From: an uncultured Gammaproteobacteria bacterium
Lineage (GTDB): Bacteria; Pseudomonadota; Gammaproteobacteria; Pseudomonadales; Ketobacteraceae
Reading direction: 5' to 3'
DNA length: 39,702 nt
Assembly: GCA_913063125.1 (NCBI GenBank)
Contig: CAJXZM010000044.1
Coordinates: 1 to 39,702 of the forward strand
The position numbers were made by a program, and so were the translations under genes. The notes beneath the pieces are model-generated. The model was not told where the DNA came from. It made no database searches and was given only the letters and a program-made list of their open reading frames with translations. Shown here one piece after another: positions 26,279-33,761 of this stretch (position 1 is the stretch's first letter; the number at the start of each line of letters is the position of its first letter).

Positions 26279-27544
26279 ATGACCAAGAAGAATGCGTTTT
26301 ATGCGCAATCAGGTGGTGTTACAGCTGTAATCAACGCGTCCGCCTGTGGAGTCATCGAAGCTGCTCGCAAACATTCAGACAAAATCAATAAGCTCTATGC
26401 CGGACATAACGGCATTATCGGTGCGTTAACCGAAGACCTTATCGATACTACGGCTGAAACTGAAGCAACGGTTACGGCACTCAAGCACACCCCTGGCGGT
26501 GCCTTTGGGTCTTGCCGATACAAGCTAAAAAGTGTGGAAGAGAACAAAGCTGAATACGAACGCCTGATACAGGTATTTGAAGCTCACGATATTGGTTATT
26601 TTTTCTATAATGGCGGTGGTGATTCTCAAGATACCGCCAATAAGGTTTCGCAGATCAGTGAAAAGATGGGTTACCCCATTACCTGTATCGGTGTGCCGAA
26701 GACCGTTGATAACGACCTTCCTATTACCGATAACTGCCCTGGTTTTGGATCAGTTGCTAAGTATGTTGCTGTATCCGTACGGGAAGCTGCACTTGATGTT
26801 GCGTCAATGTGCGAATCATCAACCAAAGTATTTATCATGGAAGTGATGGGCCGCCACGCAGGCTGGATCGCTGCCTCTGCCGGGCTTGCTCATGAAGTAG
26901 AAGGTGACCCTCCACACATCATCTTATTTCCAGAAATTGCCTTTGATAAAGAAGCCTTTCTTCGCAAAGTTAAACAAAGTGTATTAGAGCACGGCTACTG
27001 CGTTATCGTCGTATCCGAAGGTGCTCAAAATGAAGATGGCACATTCCTCGCTGATGCGGGTGGTAAAGATGCCTTTGGTCACACTCAATTAGGTGGTGTT
27101 GCTCCATTTTTAGCGAACATGGTCAAAGATGAATTGGGTTATAAGTATCACTGGGCTGTTGCTGATTATTTACAACGCTCTGCGCGTCACATCGCCTCTG
27201 CAACTGATGTTGAGCAAGCCTATGCGATGGGTGAGGCAGCGGTTGAATTTGCCATGGCAGGTAAAAATGCTGTAATGCCCACGATTGTACGTAATGAGGG
27301 TGAGACCTATAGCTGGAGCGTTGGTGAAGCAAAGCTTTCTGATGTTGCCAACGTTGAACAGAAAATGCCAAGAAGCTATATCACAGAAGATGGCTTTGGT
27401 ATCACCAAGGTATGCCATGAGTACCTACAGCCGTTAATCATGGGAGAGTCACACCCTCCCTATGAAAACGGGCTGCCTAAGATTGCACGACTAAAACTTG
27501 AACGTGTTGAAAAGAAGTTAAATAAGCCGTTCAAGGTTAAATAA
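26279..27544 (+). CDS. pfp: 6-phosphofructokinase, predicted pyrophosphate-dependent
   Basis: 421 aa. It phosphorylates fructose 6-phosphate at C1. Two positions point to pyrophosphate rather than ATP as donor: Asp115 in GGGDS (112-116), where ATP enzymes have Gly, and Lys141 in PKTVDND (140-146), where ATP enzymes have Gly. The substrate site MGRHAGWIAASAG is intact. The length and N terminus (AQSGGVTAVINAS) fit the PPi-PFK clade seen in methylotrophs and several marine gammaproteobacteria. Such enzymes can run in both directions, serving glycolysis and gluconeogenesis. GGGAG lies about 10 nt before the ATG, and a strong terminator follows 16 bp after the stop. Confidence 0.9.
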   Translation: MTKKNAFYAQSGGVTAVINASACGVIEAARKHSDKINKLYAGHNGIIGALTEDLIDTTAETEATVTALKHTPGGAFGSCRYKLKSVEENKAEYERLIQVFEAHDIGYFFYNGGGDSQDTANKVSQISEKMGYPITCIGVPKTVDNDLPITDNCPGFGSVAKYVAVSVREAALDVASMCESSTKVFIMEVMGRHAGWIAASAGLAHEVEGDPPHIILFPEIAFDKEAFLRKVKQSVLEHGYCVIVVSEGAQNEDGTFLADAGGKDAFGHTQLGGVAPFLANMVKDELGYKYHWAVADYLQRSARHIASATDVEQAYAMGEAAVEFAMAGKNAVMPTIVRNEGETYSWSVGEAKLSDVANVEQKMPRSYITEDGFGITKVCHEYLQPLIMGESHPPYENGLPKIARLKLERVEKKLNKPFKVK

Positions 27545-27559
27545 GCGTTAAGTAATTCA

Positions 27560-27599
27560 GGCATAAAAAACGGGATCTTATGATCCCGTTTTTTATGCC
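27560..27599. terminator. Bidirectional intrinsic terminator after pfp
   Basis: GGCATAAAAAACGGGATC (27560-27577) pairs perfectly with 27582-27599 around a TTAT loop. Each strand has A6 before and T6 after the CGGGATC core, so it can stop both pfp and the convergent minus-strand oxidase-like genes, which end at 27612. Confidence 0.93.
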
Positions 27600-27611
27600 T
27601 ATAAACACCTA

Positions 27612-27881
27612 CTACCCAATCAAATACCCCCAAATCATCCCCCCTCCCACCAAAAAAAACCATGCCTCAAACGCAATACGTACTAACCGTTGCGTCTTCG
27701 CCATTTCCATAAAGTGAATAGCAATCAAACGCACCTTAAAAAAGGCTAACAACAATATCATCGCTCCAAGGCTCTTTTTCTCGAAATTCACAAAAGATGT
27801 AAGCAACCAAGACAACAACGTTATACCGAGCAACGCCGTCAACACCAAAAATAATTTATCTGTGAGTACATTCGACATCAT
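27612..27881 (-). CDS. Cytochrome c oxidase subunit IV-like small membrane protein
   Basis: 89 aa from the ATG at 27881, which overlaps the stop of the COX3-like gene as TGATG; a longer frame to 27920 would overlap it by 40 bp. Three membrane helices are seen (about 8-28, 37-57, 67-87). The middle helix ends KVRLIAIHFMEM, a hallmark of prokaryotic COX4/NorF-like subunits. It likely pairs with the COX3-like protein encoded just before it. No catalytic subunit I or II is encoded in the window. Confidence 0.75.
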   Translation of the reverse strand: MMSNVLTDKLFLVLTALLGITLLSWLLTSFVNFEKKSLGAMILLLAFFKVRLIAIHFMEMAKTQRLVRIAFEAWFFLVGGGMIWGYLIG

Positions 27882-28489
27882 CAGGGCACCAAATAAAGTA
27901 ATGAAAACAGCACAACCCAAAGCAGGTCAACCATATGCCAATAAAGACCAGCCCCTTCAATCGCCTGAGTTTTCTCTTTTAACTGCTCAACAGTTTTTAC
28001 GGAAAACAATAACCACGCCAAAAAAGACAGTCCAAAGATCACATGCAACATATGAAAACCAGTGAAAGCAAAATAATTGCGATAAAATGCGTTAGTGGCA
28101 ATATCGAAACCGGCGGAAAACTTGTCACTATATTCAACAAATTTCACACATAGAAAAATAAGACCGCAAAACATCGTAAGCTTAATAAAACGCTTATACA
28201 CCTCGATGTTAAACAACCTGGCCGAGTGCACAGCCTTAGCTGCAAAATAAGAACTAATGAGCAACACAACAGTATTCAAGCCACCGAGCTGAGTACTCAA
28301 CGATGCCTGCCCCTCGGTAAACATCGCGGGGTTGAGATTCTTTTCCCAAACAAATACAGCAAAATACATGGCAAAAATACACATATCGGCAAAAACAAAC
28401 AACCAAACACCTAGCTCCGCTGGGTAGCGGTATGTAATGCCTTCGCCCCCTGATGCCTTTTCCGCACCTATATCCATTGCACTCATCAT
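27881..28489 (-). CDS. Cytochrome c oxidase subunit III-like protein (NorE-like)
   Basis: 202 aa with five predicted helices, shorter than a full COX3 and like NorE-type proteins. The conserved COX3 segments are present: ELGVWLFVFADMCIFAMYFAVF near the N terminus and FTGFHMLHVIFGLSFL with LYWHMVDLLWVVLFSLLYLVP at the C terminus. NorE-like proteins accompany nitric oxide reductases, but some COX3-like proteins stand apart from any oxidase. It overlaps its upstream neighbour by four bases (ATGA) and its downstream neighbour by one, so the three are translated as a unit under a TetR-type regulator. Confidence 0.8.
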   Translation of the reverse strand: MMSAMDIGAEKASGGEGITYRYPAELGVWLFVFADMCIFAMYFAVFVWEKNLNPAMFTEGQASLSTQLGGLNTVVLLISSYFAAKAVHSARLFNIEVYKRFIKLTMFCGLIFLCVKFVEYSDKFSAGFDIATNAFYRNYFAFTGFHMLHVIFGLSFLAWLLFSVKTVEQLKEKTQAIEGAGLYWHMVDLLWVVLFSLLYLVP

Positions 28490-29202
28490 ATACTTCCCGT
28501 CACGGTTTCTTGTTGACCAGCGCGAATATCATTCGCGATCACAACAAACAGTAGAGCTATCCAAAATATCGGACTGAAAAACGCCACCCAAAAAGTAAAC
28601 AACCCGTTCCAAGCAAAAGGCCCCGCCTCAATAAAGAAAGGCACCAATGGAGTTGGTGCAACCCCTACCGCCACCCAAAGCGCTAAATAGCTCATCCAGC
28701 GCGAAATAAAAGGTTTAGGGCGTTTGTCTTTCAAACCCACAACCGCCACACAGATAAGTTGAAACGCAAACCCCCACGATGGAGTGGCCCACATAATCCA
28801 ACCCAGATCATGCAACATGGTTATTAGTTCTGGTGAGCGATCTACACGAAACGCCGCAGTCATCCAGATAAAATTCGGTAGCGCGGTAAATATCACGGTA
28901 GCCAATGCACTTAGCGCCTGCATTACAGAAAAGTACGGGAAACCTTCTTCCACTTCCGCCATAAATACCGAACCAATCACACACAACGGCAACATAAAAC
29001 CTGTACCCACAAACGCCATAGTTAATCCAGCAATTATCGCCGTGTGATTCTGCTGGTAAAAACCCACTACCTCAAGCTGACTAAGTCCTGGCGAAGGCGG
29101 AGGCAAAAAACCCGAAATATAAAACATACCGCCTGCATATAGTATTGTTGTCATCAACATGGAAACCACAGCAACGATAATCAACGGTTTTCGTTCAGTC
29201 AT
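28486..29202 (-). CDS. Six-helix membrane protein of unknown function, first gene of an oxidase-like trio
   Basis: 238 aa. Hydrophobic segments at about 7-30, 52-82, 88-113, 130-153, 167-186 and 195-224 suggest six helices. A Pro-rich GFLPPPSPGLS loop follows helix 1, then the YQQNH segment. No haem-copper ligand pattern is evident. The family was not recognised. AAGGAG lies 8 nt before the ATG. It is the first gene of the COX3/COX4-like unit, so it may be a partner subunit or the sensor/substrate component of that complex. Confidence 0.65.
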   Translation of the reverse strand: MTERKPLIIVAVVSMLMTTILYAGGMFYISGFLPPPSPGLSQLEVVGFYQQNHTAIIAGLTMAFVGTGFMLPLCVIGSVFMAEVEEGFPYFSVMQALSALATVIFTALPNFIWMTAAFRVDRSPELITMLHDLGWIMWATPSWGFAFQLICVAVVGLKDKRPKPFISRWMSYLALWVAVGVAPTPLVPFFIEAGPFAWNGLFTFWVAFFSPIFWIALLFVVIANDIRAGQQETVTGSI

Positions 29203-29248
29203 TCATATTTCTCCTTGCACGCCCACACGGCGAAAAGTCAAACACCCA

Positions 29249-29310
29249 TTGAGACACGCGTCTCAATACTGTAGGATAACGTAAAACCTGTCAACCCATG
29301 AGAGACTCAT
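29249..29310. promoter_or_regulatory. Operator and divergent promoters between the TetR gene and the oxidase-like trio
   Basis: TTGAGAC-ACGC-GTCTCAA (29249-29266) is an 18-bp operator with perfect 7-bp arms. Rightward: -35 TTGAGA (29249-29254), 17-bp spacer, -10 TAGGAT (29272-29277). Leftward: -35 TTGACA (complement of 29289-29294), 17-bp spacer, -10 CAGTAT (complement of 29266-29271). The operator thus overlaps the rightward -35 and the leftward start site. A weaker ATGAG-AGA-CTCAT lies at 29298-29310 near the TetR ribosome site. Confidence 0.7.
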
Positions 29311-29313
29311 ACT

Positions 29314-29889
29314 TTGACACAAGATTCAAAACTTGAACGCAAACATAAAATTTTGGTCGCCGCTAGGAAGGTGATTTCCGAGTATGGTGGCGCAAGCCTA
29401 AACATGAAAGAACTCGCACAGATCGCCGAGGTACCACGAGCCAGCCTATACCGCGTCTATGCAAGCAAAGAACATATTATCAGTGACATCACGCTTGATT
29501 GGGGCTTATCCTTGGTGAAACGTTTGCAAACTAAAAAGCCTAAAGGAAAGACCAATGGGGCAAAAATAAAACACGTCTTTAAGAACATTTTGCAAGAAGC
29601 CGAAAACAATCCATTGCTTATAGGTGCTGTGCTAGAGAACCTATTATCGGCAGACGACACCACACGCAATATGCAGGTTAAATTTGAAGAACTTTTACCT
29701 GCACTGCTGGCACCTGCCATCGATTATCAATCCATTCCAGATGCAAAAAAAGTAATGGATACCTTGCTACGCTTACTACTGGCAAATCTGTTAATGCTTA
29801 GCTCTGGCAGAAGCAGTTTAAAAGAATCTTTATCTCATATGATTTTTGCGGCGGAAAAACTTACAGGGTTGGAATACTGGAATAACTAA
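29314..29889 (+). CDS. TetR/AcrR family transcriptional regulator
   Basis: 191 aa. The N-terminal TetR helix-turn-helix is typical: KHKILVAARKVISEYGG, then MKELAQIAEVPRASLYRVYASKEHIIS (about 9-53). The C-terminal helical domain would bind a small ligand, unknown here. The start is a TTG with GAGAG about 7 nt upstream; no in-frame ATG comes before residue 30. The operator in the shared promoter region indicates self-repression and control of the divergent membrane trio. Confidence 0.9.
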   Translation: MTQDSKLERKHKILVAARKVISEYGGASLNMKELAQIAEVPRASLYRVYASKEHIISDITLDWGLSLVKRLQTKKPKGKTNGAKIKHVFKNILQEAENNPLLIGAVLENLLSADDTTRNMQVKFEELLPALLAPAIDYQSIPDAKKVMDTLLRLLLANLLMLSSGRSSLKESLSHMIFAAEKLTGLEYWNN

Positions 29890-29959
29890 AAAATGGAATT
29901 AAAAATTTGTTACGCTCTAATAAGTGCGTGAATAATACAGATTGCCACCGCAGCATGAG

Positions 29960-31732
29960 TTATCCCTGTATCTTTCGCCACTCATCTCCAAAAGCATGAA
30001 TTAGTTCCGCCAACGGGCCGCTTAAAACTTCATCTAAGTGCCACACATTGTTATGCCTATCTTCTTCAAAAAAACACGCCATTGCGAGCATCACAAAGTC
30101 CATTGAGCGTTCGGGATAACGCGACAATAAATCATCAGCAATACTCTTATGTGGGTTGTTATACAAGTACCCATGTAAAGAGCAATAAATAGAGCACACG
30201 TTAAGCTGTAACCGCTCAAAGAGGCTGAGACTCTCACGACTCTTAAGCGATGAAAAACCATTACTGGGTGTTGTCATTAACGCCCCGTAATGAATATTAA
30301 TATGCTCAGCGATAATGCCCAAGGCAGAATCACTTTCTTGCTTGGAAAAACCACACTCACCCAGCTCTATCTTTATTGTTTCTCTAACACTCTCAGAGCT
30401 TACAAGCTCTACGTATGGAAGTGTCAGGCTATTGATATGTTTAGCCGCGTCGTTAAATGTCAAATCCAAACGAACAACTTGCGAATCCAACAGCGATGAA
30501 GAAGGAAATCCCAGCCCATGCTGCTGCGCAATCTCTGAAAATTTATATTCTGGAATATCTGCCGTCAGCTCTGCTACGCAAGCGTTTAAAGCGACAGTAA
30601 CTCTGCCCCGTATGTCACATTGCAGCCAACGATCTAGCTTACTAGAATTTACCTGCAATTTTCCCTGATCATTACGTTCGACAGCATCAATAAGGCAATC
30701 TTGATTTGTTTCGCTATAAATCGATGGAGTTACAAAGGAGATTCGCTCTCTTAATTTCCCCATCTTTACGTACAGCCATTCAAAATCACACAGAGTCTCT
30801 TGCCAAGAATGTCCCCAGGCATCATGTATCAGAAACTTTTCAACTTCTTGTGACGCCATAAGTAGCAACATGGTACCCAGCGTTTCAAGAACAATTTGCG
30901 ACTTAACACTTTTATACTCAGCTCCCTGGTCTTGAATATAGCGAGTTAGGTTTTCAATCAGTGTCACACTTACGGCGTCAGCATTAAACGTACCCACAGA
31001 AGGGAAATAGATCCGTTCCGTTGTACTTTCTAGGGCCAGGTTATCAAGAAACGCCATAAACGCTTGATTGTGTTGTTCCTTCCAACCGTACTTATGCTGT
31101 TCAATCAACCCTTCAGCATCATAAGGTACACACATAAATATTTGCGCATCAGTAATAACCACGTCGACCATTGCCTCAGGCAGATCAACAGGGCCATAAC
31201 ATTGCTGAAAAAACGCAAGGTAGTCGTTTGACGATTGAAGCGCTTTTGTCAAAAACTGTGCGATAAAACGTTTCAGTTCACTATTGCTACATTGTGCATC
31301 AACCTCAGCCTTGACATCGCTCAACATCGACTCAGGTAAGCCGATGTTGAGCAAGGTTTTATCGACAAGAGGCCAATCGCCCTGAGCTAACTCAATGTCT
31401 ATAGGATAAAGCGATAATGTTTTACTGCCGATCGAATCAAAATGTACACGCCCGGCAGACTCGGGAAAACGTAACCAGAGGTACATTGATTTCACAAAAC
31501 AGCGCGTAAAACGCTCTGATTCGGAAGCCAAATATTCTGGTAGCTTACCTAACAAAAGCGATGCGTTGGACAGAATCATCTTCGCATGAGACTCGGAAGC
31601 AGCAGAATTAGCCTGAGTCTTTCCTTGCTCATAGCATGATGAAATCAATGTGCAATGGCTCAACACGTCGTCATATTGAGCGCGTTTTATCGGCTGAAAA
31701 AGCGACTGGCCTGTTAATTCGGCAATAGACAT
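29960..31732 (-). CDS. 590-aa cytosolic protein of unknown function, last gene of the TelA locus
   Basis: 590 aa, no signal peptide or clear membrane helix, so probably cytosolic. The predicted structure is mostly helical. A distinctive motif, HDAWGHSWQETLCDFEW (about residues 303-320), has two His, two Trp and acidic residues and could bind a metal or nucleotide; this is inference. Another segment, VITDAQIFMCVPYDAEG, looks like a strand-turn-strand core. No family was recognised. It begins 7 bp after the TelA-family gene, so it is almost certainly co-translated with it and a likely partner. No terminator is obvious after it. Confidence 0.6.
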   Translation of the reverse strand: MSIAELTGQSLFQPIKRAQYDDVLSHCTLISSCYEQGKTQANSAASESHAKMILSNASLLLGKLPEYLASESERFTRCFVKSMYLWLRFPESAGRVHFDSIGSKTLSLYPIDIELAQGDWPLVDKTLLNIGLPESMLSDVKAEVDAQCSNSELKRFIAQFLTKALQSSNDYLAFFQQCYGPVDLPEAMVDVVITDAQIFMCVPYDAEGLIEQHKYGWKEQHNQAFMAFLDNLALESTTERIYFPSVGTFNADAVSVTLIENLTRYIQDQGAEYKSVKSQIVLETLGTMLLLMASQEVEKFLIHDAWGHSWQETLCDFEWLYVKMGKLRERISFVTPSIYSETNQDCLIDAVERNDQGKLQVNSSKLDRWLQCDIRGRVTVALNACVAELTADIPEYKFSEIAQQHGLGFPSSSLLDSQVVRLDLTFNDAAKHINSLTLPYVELVSSESVRETIKIELGECGFSKQESDSALGIIAEHINIHYGALMTTPSNGFSSLKSRESLSLFERLQLNVCSIYCSLHGYLYNNPHKSIADDLLSRYPERSMDFVMLAMACFFEEDRHNNVWHLDEVLSGPLAELIHAFGDEWRKIQG

Positions 31733-31739
31733 ATCGAAC

Positions 31740-32903
31740 CTACAAGATTTCTATTTCTAACGCAGAAGATACCTGCTTGGTTCTTTCAATATCAATAATT
31801 TTTTTCTCTGCGTCCTTGGTAAGATTGTCCAGTTCCAAAATATTTTGTGCCATTTTTGGTAACGCCTGCTGCCTGAAATTCGAAATATCGTCCATTGCTG
31901 CATTAATATCCGCGAAGGCTTGCTTTAATACGTTCATATCTAATGAAGTTTCGCTGGCTTGCTTGTGTATTTCAGCTCCCTGAGTCTTCAACTTTTCCGC
32001 CGTACCAGCTATCAAACTATTGGTGGTATCATTGACCGCCTGTATTTTCTCTAGCACAATTTTTTGATTCGCTAATGCCATTGATAGAGTAACCGCTACT
32101 TGCAACGCCTGAACAGTCACAGTGGTTGCTCGATTAACGCCACGTATCAATTCTTTATTATTACGAATAACAATCTCAATGGTCAAAACCCCTTGCTGAT
32201 TCACCGCAAGCAATTGTTGTAAATCTTGAATTCGCTGACGCAATGGAAACAACAACTCATCCGCAACAAACTTATACAGCGGATCATCCTTCATCAGATC
32301 CGTCTCTAACTTATCACTCAGGTGCTTATCGATCAGTTGCCCTAATGTAATACCTTCTTGCAATCTCAAAGTCATTGAGCGCATATCATTTTGATCGTTT
32401 TGCAGGGTAATATTGTCTCGTTTTAACTGTTCCCCACCATCATCCAATGAACGAACAATCGCATCAATCACTGTTGATGCACTTTCATATTGTGTAAAGT
32501 AGGTCTTTAGTGGGGTCCCTATGAAGGGTAAGAAACCCAATGTCCGGGTAAACCATCCGGCTTCGAAATCGAAATTTCCAGGATCCAACTCCTCCACCTG
32601 AAGTTTCAGGTCAACCAGTGATTTTGCAACCGGGCCGCCGTCTTCTCCTTTTTTTGCAAGTGTTATGATAGGCGCTTTCAGCATGGCACTTTTTTTACCG
32701 GCTTCGATCTGCAGTTTACTGCACATTCCTTCAACCGATGAACGAACGACGGCTTGTGTCTCTGGGTCTTTCATATTGACCGCCAACAGACTTTTACTTA
32801 TATCTTCTGCTTGCTTCAATAACGCGGGGTCAACTTGCACTTCTTCCCCACCCAAGAATATTTCTTTTTTCACGTCCTCTACTTCAATCGTTTGTAATGC
32901 CAT
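31740..32903 (-). CDS. TelA-family (toxic anion resistance) protein
   Basis: 387 aa, the usual length for TelA/KlaA-type proteins (PF05816). The pattern is clear: SLDDGGEQLKRDNITLQNDQNDM in the centre, then LGQLIDKHLSDKLE, NKELIRGVNRATTVTVQALQVAVTLSMAL and a long C-terminal coiled coil. The protein is soluble and mostly helical. The family name comes from tellurite resistance plasmids; the real role is thought to be in envelope or stress responses and is not settled. AAAGGA lies about 8 nt before the ATG. It follows the two-TM coiled-coil gene by 39 bp. Confidence 0.88.
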   Translation of the reverse strand: MALQTIEVEDVKKEIFLGGEEVQVDPALLKQAEDISKSLLAVNMKDPETQAVVRSSVEGMCSKLQIEAGKKSAMLKAPIITLAKKGEDGGPVAKSLVDLKLQVEELDPGNFDFEAGWFTRTLGFLPFIGTPLKTYFTQYESASTVIDAIVRSLDDGGEQLKRDNITLQNDQNDMRSMTLRLQEGITLGQLIDKHLSDKLETDLMKDDPLYKFVADELLFPLRQRIQDLQQLLAVNQQGVLTIEIVIRNNKELIRGVNRATTVTVQALQVAVTLSMALANQKIVLEKIQAVNDTTNSLIAGTAEKLKTQGAEIHKQASETSLDMNVLKQAFADINAAMDDISNFRQQALPKMAQNILELDNLTKDAEKKIIDIERTKQVSSALEIEIL

Positions 32904-32942
32904 ATTAATATTCCTTTTATTAATGTGTAAAAATTGACCACG

Positions 32943-33749
32943 TTATATTGAATAGTCCTGCGCTCTATCTGCCATTTTTTCTAATTCGACCATCGCCGTT
33001 TCCATATCAACACTGGCATGGCCCTTTTGGGTAGTAATATTGGACAAGGCCATGGTTGTACTGTCAATTTTTGTCATTGCACCTTCATTGTGCCCTAACA
33101 ATAAATCAGCCTCTTCCTTCTGTTGGTAAAAAAGCACTAACCGTTCTCGCAACGCCTTGAGCTCAGCGTTATCACTAGCAACTCCCCCTTCAAGCACCAA
33201 GATTCTCTCCTCAACAAACGACGCATCGATAGCCTCTATGCTTTCGAGCCGGTCAACAATGCCCTGCAAGTTATCTAATGCTGACAAATAAACCTGCTCT
33301 GACATACAGAGGTAACGCTCATAGGTCAGTTCTCCCTGTCTAAGTTTACTGCCTAACACTTTCTGCAACAGCCTAAACTTATCTTTTAGCCGGTCCAGCT
33401 GGGTCAATCCTCGCTCACAAGACACCTCGGCTAATCGCTGCTTGAGGTTTTCGAGCCGTAACTCTCGTTCCTTCACAATTTCGGCATGAATTCGGCGAAT
33501 ATAGAGGCCCTTAAAATACTCTCGTCGAAAGAAATAATTGGTTGCCAACGACCCCAGCCCCAACGTAGCACCAACACTAGCAATAGCTAACAATGGCGCA
33601 CTAACACCCAACAAACCTACTGCGACACAGCCAAGAACTCCAACGGCACAGGGGTACAATACCAGCGGGTGCTGCACGCTGTCTTTTGTGACCGCTTTTT
33701 GTATTGCCTTTTTAGAATAAGGCTGTGTTCGTTTTTTCTCTGCATCCAT
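32943..33749 (-). CDS. Two-TM coiled-coil membrane protein (XpaC-like position)
   Basis: 268 aa. A basic N-terminal tail (about 1-28) is followed by a hairpin of two membrane segments (about 29-48, LVLYPCAVGVLGCVAVGLLG; 50-70, LLAIASVGATLGLGSLATNYF). The rest (75-265) is a long, charged coiled coil, so the protein should sit in the inner membrane with the coil in the cytosol. In other bacteria TelA genes are often paired with XpaC proteins of similar layout; a real XpaC homology is possible but not certain here. It lies between the second SBP-OmpA gene (12 bp) and TelA. Confidence 0.65.
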   Translation of the reverse strand: MDAEKKRTQPYSKKAIQKAVTKDSVQHPLVLYPCAVGVLGCVAVGLLGVSAPLLAIASVGATLGLGSLATNYFFRREYFKGLYIRRIHAEIVKERELRLENLKQRLAEVSCERGLTQLDRLKDKFRLLQKVLGSKLRQGELTYERYLCMSEQVYLSALDNLQGIVDRLESIEAIDASFVEERILVLEGGVASDNAELKALRERLVLFYQQKEEADLLLGHNEGAMTKIDSTTMALSNITTQKGHASVDMETAMVELEKMADRAQDYSI

Positions 33750-33761
33750 TTAATTGATAAC

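Noticed and set aside
27123..27418. Two minus-strand open frames within the phosphofructokinase gene
   Set aside because: They are shadows of a well-conserved enzyme; the predicted proteins are His/Gln-rich or have no features.
27882..27920. Longer COX4-like protein overlapping the COX3-like gene by 40 bp
   Set aside because: The TGATG coupled start at 27881 is the usual arrangement and gives a normal three-helix protein.
31740..32903. Dedicated tellurite resistance function for the TelA-family gene
   Set aside because: The family name is historical and no terZABCDE genes are present in the window; only family membership is supported.
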